Shown: positions 42,262 to 52,632, counted from the first letter of the stretch. The stretch: DNA of 64,000 bases from Flavobacterium sp. Root901 (GCF_001429765.1 NZ_LMJB01000007.1:246780-310779); one strand, 5' to 3'. Notes: generated from the sequence alone by a model not told the origin. Made by a program: numbers and translations.

Positions 42262-45200
42262 ATGAAACACACGAGCGTCTTTCTAGTTTTACTTTTTATT
42301 TCCGGAAATCTGTTTTCCCAGAATAAATACCGTCTTAAAAATATTTCTACAACTGACGGACTTTCACAGAGTTCTGTCATTGCCATTCATCAGGATAAAT
42401 TTGGTCAGATGTGGTTTGGTACGCGCGACGGACTTAACAAATATGACGGAAGCCGGTTTACGATTTTCAGAAATGATGTTACTGATAAATCTTCAATCAG
42501 CAACAACGATATTCTGGCAATTGAAGAAGACAACTCAGGAAAAATCTGGGTTGGAACTTACAATGGTTTAAACTGCTACGATCCTGTTACGAATAAATTT
42601 ACAAGATATCTTCATACTAAAGCCAATCATACAATAAGCAATAATGCAGTTTGGAGCATGAAAGAAATTGGCAGTGAAATGTGGTTTGGAACTTCAAAAG
42701 GATTAACCATTTACAATAAAAAAACCGGAAATTTTACTTCTGTATTTCATTCGGACAATGATGTTTCTACACTTCCGAGCAATAATATTCTGAGCATTTT
42801 AAAAACCAAAAAAGGCGAAATCTGGATTGGTACAACAAAAGGATTATGCCAGTTAACCAGCAGAAAAGGCGGAAAATATTCATTTAAAAATTACCCTTTC
42901 AATACAACTGATTTATTAAATGTTCAATCGGTTATTGAAGACAAAAACGAAAATCTGTGGATTGGCACAAAAAATAAAGGGCTTTTAAAATTCGATCAAA
43001 AACAAAAAGCTTTTGTCTCTTTTTTAGATGCTGAAAAATACCGCGAAATCAATACAGACATTCGGTCTTTAATTATTGACAAACAAGGCTTTTTGTGGAT
43101 TGGAGCTTACGACGGAATCTATATTTTAGGTTTAGATAACAAGCTTCAAAAAATAAATAACAGTAATAACAACAACGGAATCGACAAAGTAAAGTCGGTT
43201 TTTATGGATAAAAAAGGTTCAATCTGGATTGGCTGTTATTATAAGGGAGTAAATCTTTGGGATGTTTCAAATGTCAATTTCTCCAATTACAATCAAAACT
43301 CAAAAAAAATTCCGATGAGTTTTGATGTTGTAAGTTCGATTATTGCTGATAAAAATCAGAATATTTATTTTGGAACAGAAGGCGGCGGAATCACGATTTT
43401 TAATACCGCTGCAGAAACTGTAAGTTACATTAACAGTAAAACGGGACAAACCAATAAAAATGATATTAAATCGATGTGTCTTTCGGACGATCATATTTTA
43501 TGGATTGGAACTTTTTCTAAAGGATTATCGGCGTACAATACCATTTCAAAAAGAATGGAAGACAACAGGATTGCTCCTGATCTCGCTGCTTCATTGAAAG
43601 AAAGCGGTGTTTATTCCTTAAAAACCGAAAACCATATTTTATGGATTGGAACTTTTGGAAAAGGTTTAATTCGTTACAATACTGCAAATAAAACATTTCA
43701 GTTTATTGGAAATGACAATACAAAACCCGTTTTTTTAACCAATAATATTGTCCGTACTATTTTAGTCGATAAACAAAATTTCGTTTGGGTTGGAACTCAA
43801 AACGGGCTCAACCGGATTCCGCTCCGTAATTTTAATCCTCAGCATTATACTATTCAGCATTTCTTTTACGATCATGCTGCCTTATCCGGCGATGATATTT
43901 TGACGTTGTTTCAGGATTCAAAACATACAATATGGGTTGGGACAAAAGCAAAAGGACTTCATTATTTTGATGGAAAGAAATTTAACCGAATCAATTTAAA
44001 AATCGGCAATACGGTAATAACATCTATCCATTCTATTTTAGAAGATGACGATAAAAACCTGTGGATTAGTACCAATCAGGGAATTATTAAATACAATACA
44101 GCCAAAAAAAGCGTTGTAATTTATGATCAAAAAGATGGTTTGGCAAGTAATGAATTCAATGATAATTCAGCTTTGAAACTGGACTCCAATAAATTCTATT
44201 TTGGAAGTCCGTCTGGCGCTACTTTTTTTGATGCGGCAAAAATTTCCTTAAATGCATATGCCCCGCAGGTTTTAATTACTGATTTAAAAATTAAAAATGA
44301 AACTATTCATGCCAATGACGCAGCCGGAATTTTAGAAAAAAGCATTGGTTTTACCCCAACTATTACGCTGGATTATGACAAAGCCAATTTTTCGATAAAC
44401 TTTGCAATTCCAAATTACATCCGTTCAAAAAACAATCAGTACAGTTATCGATTACTGGGTCTGGAAAACAACTGGACAACAACAAAAAATTCAGAAGCTA
44501 ACTTTGCCATTCAAAATCCGGGAACGTATACTTTTGAAGTTCGGGGCGCAAATAACGATGGTGTCTGGAATAAAACTCCCACTACATTAACTGTAATTGT
44601 AAATCCGGCTCCGTGGCGCAGTATCTGGGCATTTTTATTATACGGAATCATAATTGGTCTGGGTTTATATGGTTTGATCTGGATTATGAAATCGAAAGCC
44701 AGACTGAAACAAAAATTAGAACTTGAATATCTGGAAACGAAAAGAATTGAAGAAAATAACCGTGCAAAACTGGATTTCTTTACTAATATTTCTCACGAAT
44801 TCAGAACGCCTTTAACGTTGATTTTGGGACCATTACAACAAATTTTAGCCGATTATAACGGAACGAATGAAATGTATAAAAAGCTTCTGGTTATTGAAGG
44901 AAGTGCCAATCATCTTTTGAGTTTAATTAACCGTTTAATGGATTTTAGAAAATTGGAAAATGATCAGGTTACATTGGAATCTGCTAAAGGCAATATTGTA
45001 AAATTCACTAAAGAAATCTTTTTATCTTTTATAGAATATGCAAAAGACGGGAATTACGATTATACTTTTGAATCTTCAGATGATGAAATTGCAGTTTACT
45101 TTGACCGATACAAACTCGAACGCGTATTTTATAACCTGATTTCGAATGCCTTTCGTTATACTCCAAAAGGCGGAACGATCCATGTTAAAATAAATCACGA

Positions 45201-46353
45201 CGACGAAAATCTTTTTATTGCAGTTGAAGATTCAGGAGTTGGGATTTCAGAAGAACATATCGATAAAATTTTTGATTTGTTTTTTGAAATTCCGATGCAC
45301 AATCAAGTTCAGAAAAACTATAATAAAGGTACCGGAATTGGACTTTCTATTGTAAAAAACATTGTCAGGCTGCACAAAGGTTCGATCGATGTTACTAATA
45401 AACCTGCCGGCGGAGTTATTTTTAAAGTAACCCTTCCGCTTGGCCGTGAACACCTTTCAGACAGTGAAATTATTCCTGATTTTAAAATAAGCGACGATAT
45501 TGCCCAATATACCGCTCAGCTGGAATCTCCGGAAGTCATAGAAAATGAAGACATTGACGATTTAATTGTAAATGAAGAAAAACAGACTATTTTGCTTGTT
45601 GAAGATCATAAGGTTTTGAGAAAGTTCATGAAAAACCTTCTCAAAAAAGACTACAATATTATTGAAGCCGAAAACGGAAAAATAGCTTTGGAAAAAGCCT
45701 TAAAATTTGTTCCGAATTTAATTATCAGCGATGTTATTATGCCCGAAATGGTTGGAACAGAGCTTTGTTCTAAAATAAAAGAAAACCTAAAGACAAGTCA
45801 TATTCCGGTTATTTTACTGACTTCACGATCTTCACTGGTTTATAAATTTGAAGGACTCGAAAGCGGCGCAGATGATTACATCAGCAAACCATTTAATTTA
45901 ATGGAATTTAAGCTCCGTGTAAAAAACCTATTGAATTCGACAGAACGTTTAAGGCTTAAGTTTTCAAGCGAAGACAGCTTTATTCCTTCAGAAATTACGG
46001 TTTCTTCCCTGGACGAAGAATTATTGAAAAAAGCATTTAAGATTGTAGAAGAAAACATTTCCAATGAACAATTTGATATTCCGTTTTTTTGTTCGGAATT
46101 AGGAGTAAGCCGAACCATGTTATTTTTGAAAGTAAAAGCCTGGACGAATTTTACGCCAAATGAATTCATCCATGAAATCCGATTAAAACGTGCCGCACAA
46201 TTATTGGAACAAAACAAATTAAACGTTTCTGAAATCAGTTACAAAGTTGGTTTTAACAATCCGAAATACTTTAGTAAATGTTTTCAAAAAAAGTACGGGG
46301 AAACTCCGTCCCAATACGCAGATAAATTTTACAAATCTTCGGTTGTATTTTAA
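42262..46353 (+). CDS. Hybrid two-component system sensor/regulator (HTCS)
   Basis: The protein has 1363 residues with a signal peptide (FLVLLFISGNLFSQ). Two seven-bladed periplasmic propellers contain many copies of WIGTxxGL-type strands. They are followed by a Y_Y_Y domain (NNQYSYRLLGLENNW) and one membrane helix at about 787-809. A HisKA domain follows with ISHEFRTPLTL (His845), then an HATPase with GTGIGLSIVKNIV, a receiver with LIISDVIMPEM (phospho-acceptor Asp1157), and an AraC HTH ending SKCFQKKYGETPSQY. HTCS proteins bind an oligosaccharide in the periplasm and switch on the neighbouring locus. This one sits directly before susC/susD and should control 46566-56938. Confidence 0.97.
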   Translation: MKHTSVFLVLLFISGNLFSQNKYRLKNISTTDGLSQSSVIAIHQDKFGQMWFGTRDGLNKYDGSRFTIFRNDVTDKSSISNNDILAIEEDNSGKIWVGTYNGLNCYDPVTNKFTRYLHTKANHTISNNAVWSMKEIGSEMWFGTSKGLTIYNKKTGNFTSVFHSDNDVSTLPSNNILSILKTKKGEIWIGTTKGLCQLTSRKGGKYSFKNYPFNTTDLLNVQSVIEDKNENLWIGTKNKGLLKFDQKQKAFVSFLDAEKYREINTDIRSLIIDKQGFLWIGAYDGIYILGLDNKLQKINNSNNNNGIDKVKSVFMDKKGSIWIGCYYKGVNLWDVSNVNFSNYNQNSKKIPMSFDVVSSIIADKNQNIYFGTEGGGITIFNTAAETVSYINSKTGQTNKNDIKSMCLSDDHILWIGTFSKGLSAYNTISKRMEDNRIAPDLAASLKESGVYSLKTENHILWIGTFGKGLIRYNTANKTFQFIGNDNTKPVFLTNNIVRTILVDKQNFVWVGTQNGLNRIPLRNFNPQHYTIQHFFYDHAALSGDDILTLFQDSKHTIWVGTKAKGLHYFDGKKFNRINLKIGNTVITSIHSILEDDDKNLWISTNQGIIKYNTAKKSVVIYDQKDGLASNEFNDNSALKLDSNKFYFGSPSGATFFDAAKISLNAYAPQVLITDLKIKNETIHANDAAGILEKSIGFTPTITLDYDKANFSINFAIPNYIRSKNNQYSYRLLGLENNWTTTKNSEANFAIQNPGTYTFEVRGANNDGVWNKTPTTLTVIVNPAPWRSIWAFLLYGIIIGLGLYGLIWIMKSKARLKQKLELEYLETKRIEENNRAKLDFFTNISHEFRTPLTLILGPLQQILADYNGTNEMYKKLLVIEGSANHLLSLINRLMDFRKLENDQVTLESAKGNIVKFTKEIFLSFIEYAKDGNYDYTFESSDDEIAVYFDRYKLERVFYNLISNAFRYTPKGGTIHVKINHDDENLFIAVEDSGVGISEEHIDKIFDLFFEIPMHNQVQKNYNKGTGIGLSIVKNIVRLHKGSIDVTNKPAGGVIFKVTLPLGREHLSDSEIIPDFKISDDIAQYTAQLESPEVIENEDIDDLIVNEEKQTILLVEDHKVLRKFMKNLLKKDYNIIEAENGKIALEKALKFVPNLIISDVIMPEMVGTELCSKIKENLKTSHIPVILLTSRSSLVYKFEGLESGADDYISKPFNLMEFKLRVKNLLNSTERLRLKFSSEDSFIPSEITVSSLDEELLKKAFKIVEENISNEQFDIPFFCSELGVSRTMLFLKVKAWTNFTPNEFIHEIRLKRAAQLLEQNKLNVSEISYKVGFNNPKYFSKCFQKKYGETPSQYADKFYKSSVVF

Positions 46354-46376
46354 AAAACCTTATTTTTCAAGGCTTT

Positions 46377-46410
46377 AAAAAGGGTATCTGTATTTTTAGA
46401 TACCCTTTTT
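46377..46410 (+). terminator. Terminator after the HTCS gene
   Basis: GGGTATCT and AGATACCC pair around GTATTTTT, with an A run before and a T run after. It lies 24 bases past the HTCS stop. Confidence 0.9.
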
Positions 46411-46436
46411 TGTATTTCTATATCGTTTTCGGCTTT

Positions 46437-46444
46437 TACATTTG
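46437..46444 (+). promoter_or_regulatory. -7 promoter box (TACATTTG) before susC
   Basis: TACATTTG fits TAnnTTTG and lies 121 bases before the susC ATG, right after the terminator. A TTG lies near 46410, but it is a few bases too far for an ideal -33 element. This is the likely HTCS-controlled promoter. Confidence 0.5.
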
Positions 46445-46448
46445 CCAT

Positions 46449-46541
46449 ATGAAAATCAAGAAAACGAGCTTCTTTTTACTTCAAATTTTGTTTGTAGTTC
46501 TCATCATCGGAATGAGTTTATTGTTTTTCTATTTTATCTAA
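46449..46541 (+). CDS. Possible 30-residue single-span membrane peptide
   Basis: ATG 46449 opens a 30-codon frame ending TAA at 46541: a KIKK start, then LLQILFVVLIIGMSLLFFYFI. It looks like one membrane helix with a basic head and ends 24 bases before the susC start. However, its ATG coincides with the expected transcription start from the -7 box at 46437, so it may be untranslated leader. I report it as a weak candidate. Confidence 0.3.
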   Translation: MKIKKTSFFLLQILFVVLIIGMSLLFFYFI

Positions 46542-46565
46542 CACTAACCTTTAATCCAAAAATGA

Positions 46566-49500
46566 ATGTTTACAGACCAAAAAATCAAATCGTTTAAATG
46601 GTATTTACTGGTATCCTTTTTACTGGTAAATGTCATGATGAATGCACAGGAACGAAAAGTTTCCGGAAAAGTAACGTCGAGCGAAGATTTACTCGGACTT
46701 CCTGGTGCAAATGTCTATATCAAAAATTCTTCAGTCGGAGCAGCTGCAGATATGGATGGAAATTATACTGTTTTTGTTTCTGAAAAAAATGCTGTTTTAG
46801 TTTTCAACTTTGTAGGATATCAAACAGTTGAAATTCCGGTTGGAAATAAAACTGTCATCAACGTAAGTTTAAAACCAGATACTAAAAATCTTGAGGAAGT
46901 AATTGTGGTAGGTTACGGAACCCGCAAAAAAAGCGACATTACAGGTTCTGTATCTTCTGTAACAGCAAAAGAACTGACAGCTTATCCGGTTTTGAGTGCA
47001 GAACAAGCTTTGCAAGGTCGTGCAGCGGGTGTTTCTGTACAAACCAATAATGGCGGCGAGCCTGGTGCTCCGGTAAAAATCAGGGTTCGTGGAGGAACCT
47101 CTATTAATGCAAGCGGAGATGCTCTTGTTGTTGTCGACGGTTTTGCAGGAGTTTCAATGCCGGCACCGCAGGATATTGCTTCTATTGAAGTTTTAAAAGA
47201 TGCATCGGCAACGGCAATTTACGGATCAAGAGGTTCAAACGGAGTTATTATGGTTACAACCAAAAAAGGAAAGCCCGGAAAACCAGTTATTGAATTCAGC
47301 AATTCGACTTCGATTCAGACTGTGAATAACAAATTAGATTTATTAGACGCAGATCAGTTTGCAGCGTACAGAAAAAGTTTCACAACACATACGCAAGGCC
47401 CGGCAAATACAGACTGGCAGGATGTTATTTATCGTGATGGCATGATCTCGAATACACAACTTTCGTTTTCAGGCGGTTCAGACACTGTAAAATATTATGT
47501 TTCGGGAACATATTACAATCAGAATGGTGTTGTAATTAATTCCGGAATTAACAGATACACAATTGTAAGCAATCTTGAAGCCGATTTATCTCCTAAATTT
47601 AAAGTGGGATTAAACACTTTTACAAGCAAGCAGAACAAAGAAGGAATCATCAGCCAGACTGGTGCCGGAGGAACTGGAGCCGCGGGCGTAATTGCAGCAG
47701 CTTACCGATTTATGCCGGACAAAGGAATTTATAATGAAGACGGAACCTACACAACAACAGCTCCAATTGGAGATGATATTGATAATCCGTATGCAACAGC
47801 AATGGAAAACATTCTGGAAACAGTTTCAATTGTAAACCGAAACAATTTCTTTGCACAATATCAAATCACAAAAGATTTAGACTTTAAAACTACTTTAGGT
47901 TTAACAGATAATAATTCACAAACCGGAAGATTTATTCCTTCCACTTTAATTGCCGGAAAAAATATCAAAGGAGAAGCTTCTGTAAACAACACCAGATTTT
48001 CTTCTTTCCTAACAGAAAATTATCTGACTTTTAAACGTCAAATTATCGAAAAAGGAATTTTAACAGTTCTTGGAGGTTACTCTTATCAAAAAAACAAAAA
48101 CGAAAGTTCGTATGCTGCCTCAAGAGGATTTTTAACTAATACAAATTCGTATAGAAATCTTGGTGCAGGAACAGTATTCTTAAAACCGGACTCTAATTTA
48201 TCTGAAACAGAATTGATTTCGGCTTTTGGAAGGCTGAACTTTGATTACGACGACAAATACCTGCTAACCTTTACCGCAAGACGAGATGGTTCTTCAAGCT
48301 TTAGTAAAAACTATAAATACGGAACTTTTCCTTCTGGGGCAATTGGATGGAATATTGGTAAAGAAAACTTTTTAAAAGACAGCAAAACAATTTCTAACCT
48401 TAAACTAAGAGCAAGTTACGGTGCAACCGGAAATCCGTCCATTGGCGCCTACTCTACACTTTCGAGATTTTCTGAAATTTATGATGTGAGCGGTGACGTA
48501 ATTGTAAATGCAGTTCAGTTAACTTCTTTAGATAACCCGAATTTAAAATGGGAAACTTCATACCAGCAGGATTACGGAATTGATTTAGGTTTATTTGATA
48601 ACAGAATCAGTATTACGGCAGATTATTATAAAACAATTACCAAAGATTTATTGTTCAACAGACCGCTTCCGGGAGTTTCTGGAATTGCTTCTCAGCTTCA
48701 AAATGTGGGAGAATTAGAAAACAAAGGCTGGGAATTGGGCATTAATTCTAAAAACTTTACCGGCCCTGATTTTACATGGTCAACCAACTTTAATATTTCT
48801 TCAAACAAAAACAAAGTATTAAAATTAGCTGATAATAAAGACCTTTTAATCAATTCAACTCCGGGTCATTTCTTAGCGACCGAATCTCAGATTTTGAGAG
48901 TTGGCCAGCCGGTTGGTTCTTTCTTCGGATTTATTTATGACGGTGTAATTCAGCAGGGAGAAACTGTTTTGCCCGGAAATTTTGAAACAACACCAGGCGG
49001 CGAAAAATTCAGGGATTATAATGGTGACGGAAAATTAGATTCGCAGGATAAAACAATCATCGGAAACCCAAATCCTGATTTCATTTTTGGTTTAAATAAT
49101 GATTTCACGTATAAAAATCTGGATTTAAATATCTTTTTTCAAGGTTCAGAAGGAGGCCAGATCTTAAACTACACTTTAATGGAATTAGCATCCGGAAACA
49201 ACAACGCTACCACAGAAGTTTTAGATTCCTGGACGCCAACAAATACTGACACAAACGTGCCTAAAAATGCTGCAAGAACAAAAAGGGTTACATCGAGATT
49301 TGTTTATGACGGAAGTTACATTCGTTTGAAAAACATTTCTTTAGGATATAGTTTAGATGAAAAAATCGTTTCTAAAATGGGATTAAGCAAAGTTCGTTTT
49401 TACATCAGCGGGCAAAATCTCTGGACCATTACCAATTATCCGGGAACTGATCCTGAAACAAGTTACTTAAACGACACAAATTCAAGAAGTAATACCAATT

Positions 49501-49568
49501 TAGGATTGGATTACGGAGGTTATCCAAACGTGAGAACGTTTACAGTAGGTCTTAATGTAAAATTCTAG
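46566..49568 (+). CDS. SusC/RagA TonB-dependent outer-membrane transporter
   Basis: The protein has 1000 residues. A signal peptide ends near VNVMMNAQ. A carboxypeptidase-regulatory-like domain (KVSGKVTSSEDLLGLPGANV) covers about 30-110. The plug begins with the SusC signature EEVIVVGYGTRKKSDITGSV and contains VKIRVRGGTSI. The barrel ends VRTFTVGLNVKF. Unlike the transporter at 4594 it has no STN domain, which fits control by the hybrid sensor rather than a sigma/anti-sigma pair. It would import a uronate-containing oligosaccharide with the SusD encoded 15 bases later. Confidence 0.96.
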   Translation: MFTDQKIKSFKWYLLVSFLLVNVMMNAQERKVSGKVTSSEDLLGLPGANVYIKNSSVGAAADMDGNYTVFVSEKNAVLVFNFVGYQTVEIPVGNKTVINVSLKPDTKNLEEVIVVGYGTRKKSDITGSVSSVTAKELTAYPVLSAEQALQGRAAGVSVQTNNGGEPGAPVKIRVRGGTSINASGDALVVVDGFAGVSMPAPQDIASIEVLKDASATAIYGSRGSNGVIMVTTKKGKPGKPVIEFSNSTSIQTVNNKLDLLDADQFAAYRKSFTTHTQGPANTDWQDVIYRDGMISNTQLSFSGGSDTVKYYVSGTYYNQNGVVINSGINRYTIVSNLEADLSPKFKVGLNTFTSKQNKEGIISQTGAGGTGAAGVIAAAYRFMPDKGIYNEDGTYTTTAPIGDDIDNPYATAMENILETVSIVNRNNFFAQYQITKDLDFKTTLGLTDNNSQTGRFIPSTLIAGKNIKGEASVNNTRFSSFLTENYLTFKRQIIEKGILTVLGGYSYQKNKNESSYAASRGFLTNTNSYRNLGAGTVFLKPDSNLSETELISAFGRLNFDYDDKYLLTFTARRDGSSSFSKNYKYGTFPSGAIGWNIGKENFLKDSKTISNLKLRASYGATGNPSIGAYSTLSRFSEIYDVSGDVIVNAVQLTSLDNPNLKWETSYQQDYGIDLGLFDNRISITADYYKTITKDLLFNRPLPGVSGIASQLQNVGELENKGWELGINSKNFTGPDFTWSTNFNISSNKNKVLKLADNKDLLINSTPGHFLATESQILRVGQPVGSFFGFIYDGVIQQGETVLPGNFETTPGGEKFRDYNGDGKLDSQDKTIIGNPNPDFIFGLNNDFTYKNLDLNIFFQGSEGGQILNYTLMELASGNNNATTEVLDSWTPTNTDTNVPKNAARTKRVTSRFVYDGSYIRLKNISLGYSLDEKIVSKMGLSKVRFYISGQNLWTITNYPGTDPETSYLNDTNSRSNTNLGLDYGGYPNVRTFTVGLNVKF

Positions 49569-49583
49569 TTTAATAAAAATATC

Positions 49584-51104
49584 ATGAAAAAATATATAGC
49601 TTTTCTTTTCTTCGGAACACTCACATTTTTTGGATGTTCTGATCTGGAAGAACATCCGGTAGGAGTCATTCGTCCAGACAACTTTTTCAATAACACAGAC
49701 GATTTACAGGCAGCTGTAAACGGCGCTTTTGCCAATATTGCACACAATAACTATTGGGGAAGAGAATTTACAATTGCATTAATGCTTCGCGATGATATGG
49801 CCGATATTGGTGACAGAACCACTCAGGCAGCGCGTATTGATGTAAACGATATGAGTATGAATGATACAAATGCACTTGTAGCCAACTTTTGGCCGCAGTC
49901 TTATGTTATCATTACCGCAGCCAATCAGGCAATTGAGGGCGCTAAAAAAACACCGGGAGATCCTGCAAAAGTAAATGCCATTGCAGCGCAGGCTTATTTT
50001 GCTAGAGCTTTTACGTACTATCATCTGGTTCGCCTTTTTGGTGATATTCCGTACATTGATTTTGTTGTAAATGATGTTTCTCAGGTAAATTCTATCGGAA
50101 AAACAAAAGAAGCTGATGTTTACCTAAAAATAATTGCCGATTTAGAATTTGCAAAACAATGGCTGGATGACAAACCAAAAGTAAAAGCTGTTCCTGGAAA
50201 AGGTACCGCAGCAGGATATTTAGCTTCCGTTTATTTAACTTTAGGCCAATATCAAAAAGCATATGACGAAGCTAAATATGTTATTACAAACGAAACCAAA
50301 TTTGGCTTAGGTCTTGATGCCGATTTTCAGGATTTATTTAATGCTACAAAAGCTGCTTCATTAAAAGAACCTTTGTTTACAGTAGATTTTAATAATTTAA
50401 CATCTGGAAATTACGGTCAGGATTATACAGCGTTTTTTACCGGTTCATTAAAAGACGACAGTTACAGTTACGGACAGGGATTTTCAGTTGCCGTTCCGTC
50501 ATTAAAAGTATTTAATACCTGGGACCAGAGAGATTACAGAAGAGCCGTAAGTTTTGATACTATTATTAGAAAGAAAACCGGTCCGGGCGGATCATTGCAG
50601 GTTTATCCTTCAAGCGATAACGAAAAAGCGCCTCGTCCGCATATTGCAAAATATTTCCGTTTTCCGGGAAAAGCCGGAGCAAACGGAAGAACTTCTCAGC
50701 ATAATTATATCACAATGCGTTATGCCGAAGTTCTACTAACAGCTGCAGAAGCTTTAAATGAAATTAATCCGGGTACTACTGAAGCCGACGGCTACGTAAA
50801 CCGAGTTCGTGCAAGAGCGAGAAATAAAGCCGGAAAACAGGTTTCTTTCCCTGCAAATGTAACGCCTGGATTATCAAAAGCCGATTTCAAAAAAATGGTT
50901 ATTGAGGAAAGAAGATTAGAACTGGCTTTTGAATATATCAGATGGTACGATATCAAAAGATTAAAAAATGGTCCTGAAGTATTTGGTGCAAATGGTTTAG
51001 AACCGCATGCCAATTTTAATCCGAATAAGGATTATTTATGGCCTTTACCGGGAACAGAACTGGCTATAAATCCAAATTTAAAACCAAATAATCCTGGTTA
51101 TTAA
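49584..51104 (+). CDS. SusD/RagB-family surface glycan-binding lipoprotein
   Basis: The 506-residue protein has a lipoprotein signal with lipobox TFFGC followed by SDLEEHPVG. Typical SusD parts are LQAAVNGAFANI, AQAYFARAFTYYHLVRLFGDIPYID, YAEVLLTAAEALNEI and ERRLELAFEYIRWYDIKRL. The end reads LWPLPGTELAINPNLKPNNPGY, as in most family members. It pairs with the SusC encoded just upstream on the outer membrane surface. It is closer to classic SusD than the copy at 2820. Confidence 0.96.
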   Translation: MKKYIAFLFFGTLTFFGCSDLEEHPVGVIRPDNFFNNTDDLQAAVNGAFANIAHNNYWGREFTIALMLRDDMADIGDRTTQAARIDVNDMSMNDTNALVANFWPQSYVIITAANQAIEGAKKTPGDPAKVNAIAAQAYFARAFTYYHLVRLFGDIPYIDFVVNDVSQVNSIGKTKEADVYLKIIADLEFAKQWLDDKPKVKAVPGKGTAAGYLASVYLTLGQYQKAYDEAKYVITNETKFGLGLDADFQDLFNATKAASLKEPLFTVDFNNLTSGNYGQDYTAFFTGSLKDDSYSYGQGFSVAVPSLKVFNTWDQRDYRRAVSFDTIIRKKTGPGGSLQVYPSSDNEKAPRPHIAKYFRFPGKAGANGRTSQHNYITMRYAEVLLTAAEALNEINPGTTEADGYVNRVRARARNKAGKQVSFPANVTPGLSKADFKKMVIEERRLELAFEYIRWYDIKRLKNGPEVFGANGLEPHANFNPNKDYLWPLPGTELAINPNLKPNNPGY

Positions 51105-51121
51105 TTTAGCATAATTATATT

Positions 51122-51346
51122 GAACGCGGATTTGATGGATTCGCTTGGCGAAAACGCAGATTCGAACGGATTTTTTATGTCACTAATAATTTGTCTCCCG
51201 CAGATTTGACAGATTGAGCAGATTGAATTATTTTTTTAAAAATCTGTTGGAAATAAAAAAAATCAGCCAAATCAGCCAAATCTGCGAGAGAAAAAAATCT
51301 GTAAAAATCAGCGTTTTCGCGAATGCGAATCCATCAAATCCGCGTC
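51122..51346. repeat. Long nested inverted repeat between susD and GH88 genes
   Basis: The outer arms at about 51123-51162 and 51306-51345 pair over about 40 bases: GCGGATTTGATGGATTCGC against GCGAATCCATCAAATCCGC, and CGAAAACGC against GCGTTTTCGC. Inner arms with CGCAGATTTGACAGATTG and its inverted AATCAGCCAAATCTGCG lie at about 51199-51220 and 51270-51290. It fills the 285-base gap, has no gene, and could uncouple susCD from the enzyme genes. Confidence 0.8.
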
Positions 51347-51389
51347 TAAAAATTTAGTCTAGAAACTAAAAATTTGATTAATTAGTAGT

Positions 51390-52559
51390 ATGAATAAAGT
51401 TAGTTTCATTTTAATCCTTGGGTTTGCATCGCTGGTAACAGCGTGCAAGTCCGGGATTATTCCTCAAACAAAAAGCACAGCAGCGAATAATTTACTCGAA
51501 ACGCGTTACAAAATGTTGCTCGATTATCCGGTAGATTCTATGTCGATGCCAAGAAGCATGAATATCAATACCAATGAGATTCGCAAAGTTCCTTCGAGAG
51601 ACTGGACAAGCGGTTTTTTTGCCGGAAACCTTTGGCAGTTATACCGACTCACAGGCGATTCTAAATACAAAGAACAAGCTCAAAAATGGACGCCTTTCAG
51701 CAAAAAGGAAAGTGTCAACAGTAATTCGCATGACGTAGGTTTTAAAGTGTTTTGCAGTTTTGGAGAAGCCCTAAAAGTGGAAAACAAGAAAGAATACGAA
51801 GCGGTAATTATAAAAGGCGCAGAAACTTTATGCACAAGGTTTAATCCAAAAGTGGGTTCTATTCGATCCTGGGATTTCAACAAAGAAATTTGGGATTATC
51901 CCGTAATCATCGATAATATGATGAATCTGGAATTGCTTTTTGAAGCTTCAAAATTATCCGGAAACCCAAAATATCGCGACGTTGCGATTCAGCATGCCAA
52001 TACAACGTTGAAAAACCAATTTCGAGAAGACAATTCCTGCTACCACGTCATCGATTATAACCCGAATACAGGCGAAGTCAGAAAAAAAACAACATTGCAG
52101 GGTTATAATGACGATTCTGTCTGGGCGCGCGGACAAGGCTGGGCAGTTTATGGCTTTACAATGTCGTATCGCTACACAAAAGATCCTGCTTATTTAAAAC
52201 AGGCCGAAGCAACTGCAAATTTTTTCATGAATAATAAAAATCTGCCCGAAGACGGAATTCCGTATTGGGATTTAAAAGATCCGGGAATTCCAAATTCGCC
52301 GCGTGATGTTTCGGCAGCGATGGTTATGGCATCAGGATTATATGAATTGTACGGTTATACAAAAAATAAAAGTTATCTGGCTTTCGCCGATAAACTAATG
52401 AATTCGGTACAAACAGAAAAATACATTTTAAACCCAAACATTAAGGCTCCTTTTCTATTTGGTCACAGTACCGGAAACTGGCCAAAACACGATGAAATTG
52501 ATGAACCAATAATCTACGCCGATTATTATTTTTTAGAAGCATTATTAAGAAAGAAGTAA
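51390..52559 (+). CDS. GH88 unsaturated glucuronyl hydrolase, lipoprotein
   Basis: The 389-residue protein has a lipobox SLVTAC (Cys19). The (alpha/alpha)6 barrel starts SRDWTSGFFAGNLWQLYRLT. The two catalytic aspartates of the family are visible as SNSHDVGF (Asp115) and VIIDNMMNL (Asp175), 60 residues apart as in known unsaturated glucuronyl hydrolases. GH88 removes the delta-4,5-unsaturated uronic acid left by polysaccharide lyases; the related GH105 is less likely. Its presence shows that a lyase must act first in this pathway. It precedes two GH2 genes in the same direction. Confidence 0.92.
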   Translation: MNKVSFILILGFASLVTACKSGIIPQTKSTAANNLLETRYKMLLDYPVDSMSMPRSMNINTNEIRKVPSRDWTSGFFAGNLWQLYRLTGDSKYKEQAQKWTPFSKKESVNSNSHDVGFKVFCSFGEALKVENKKEYEAVIIKGAETLCTRFNPKVGSIRSWDFNKEIWDYPVIIDNMMNLELLFEASKLSGNPKYRDVAIQHANTTLKNQFREDNSCYHVIDYNPNTGEVRKKTTLQGYNDDSVWARGQGWAVYGFTMSYRYTKDPAYLKQAEATANFFMNNKNLPEDGIPYWDLKDPGIPNSPRDVSAAMVMASGLYELYGYTKNKSYLAFADKLMNSVQTEKYILNPNIKAPFLFGHSTGNWPKHDEIDEPIIYADYYFLEALLRKK

Positions 52560-52632
52560 CTAAGGTGCTAAGGAACTAAGGTTTTCAGCCTCAGAACCTT
52601 AAAATCTTAGAACCTCAGAACCTAAAAAAATT

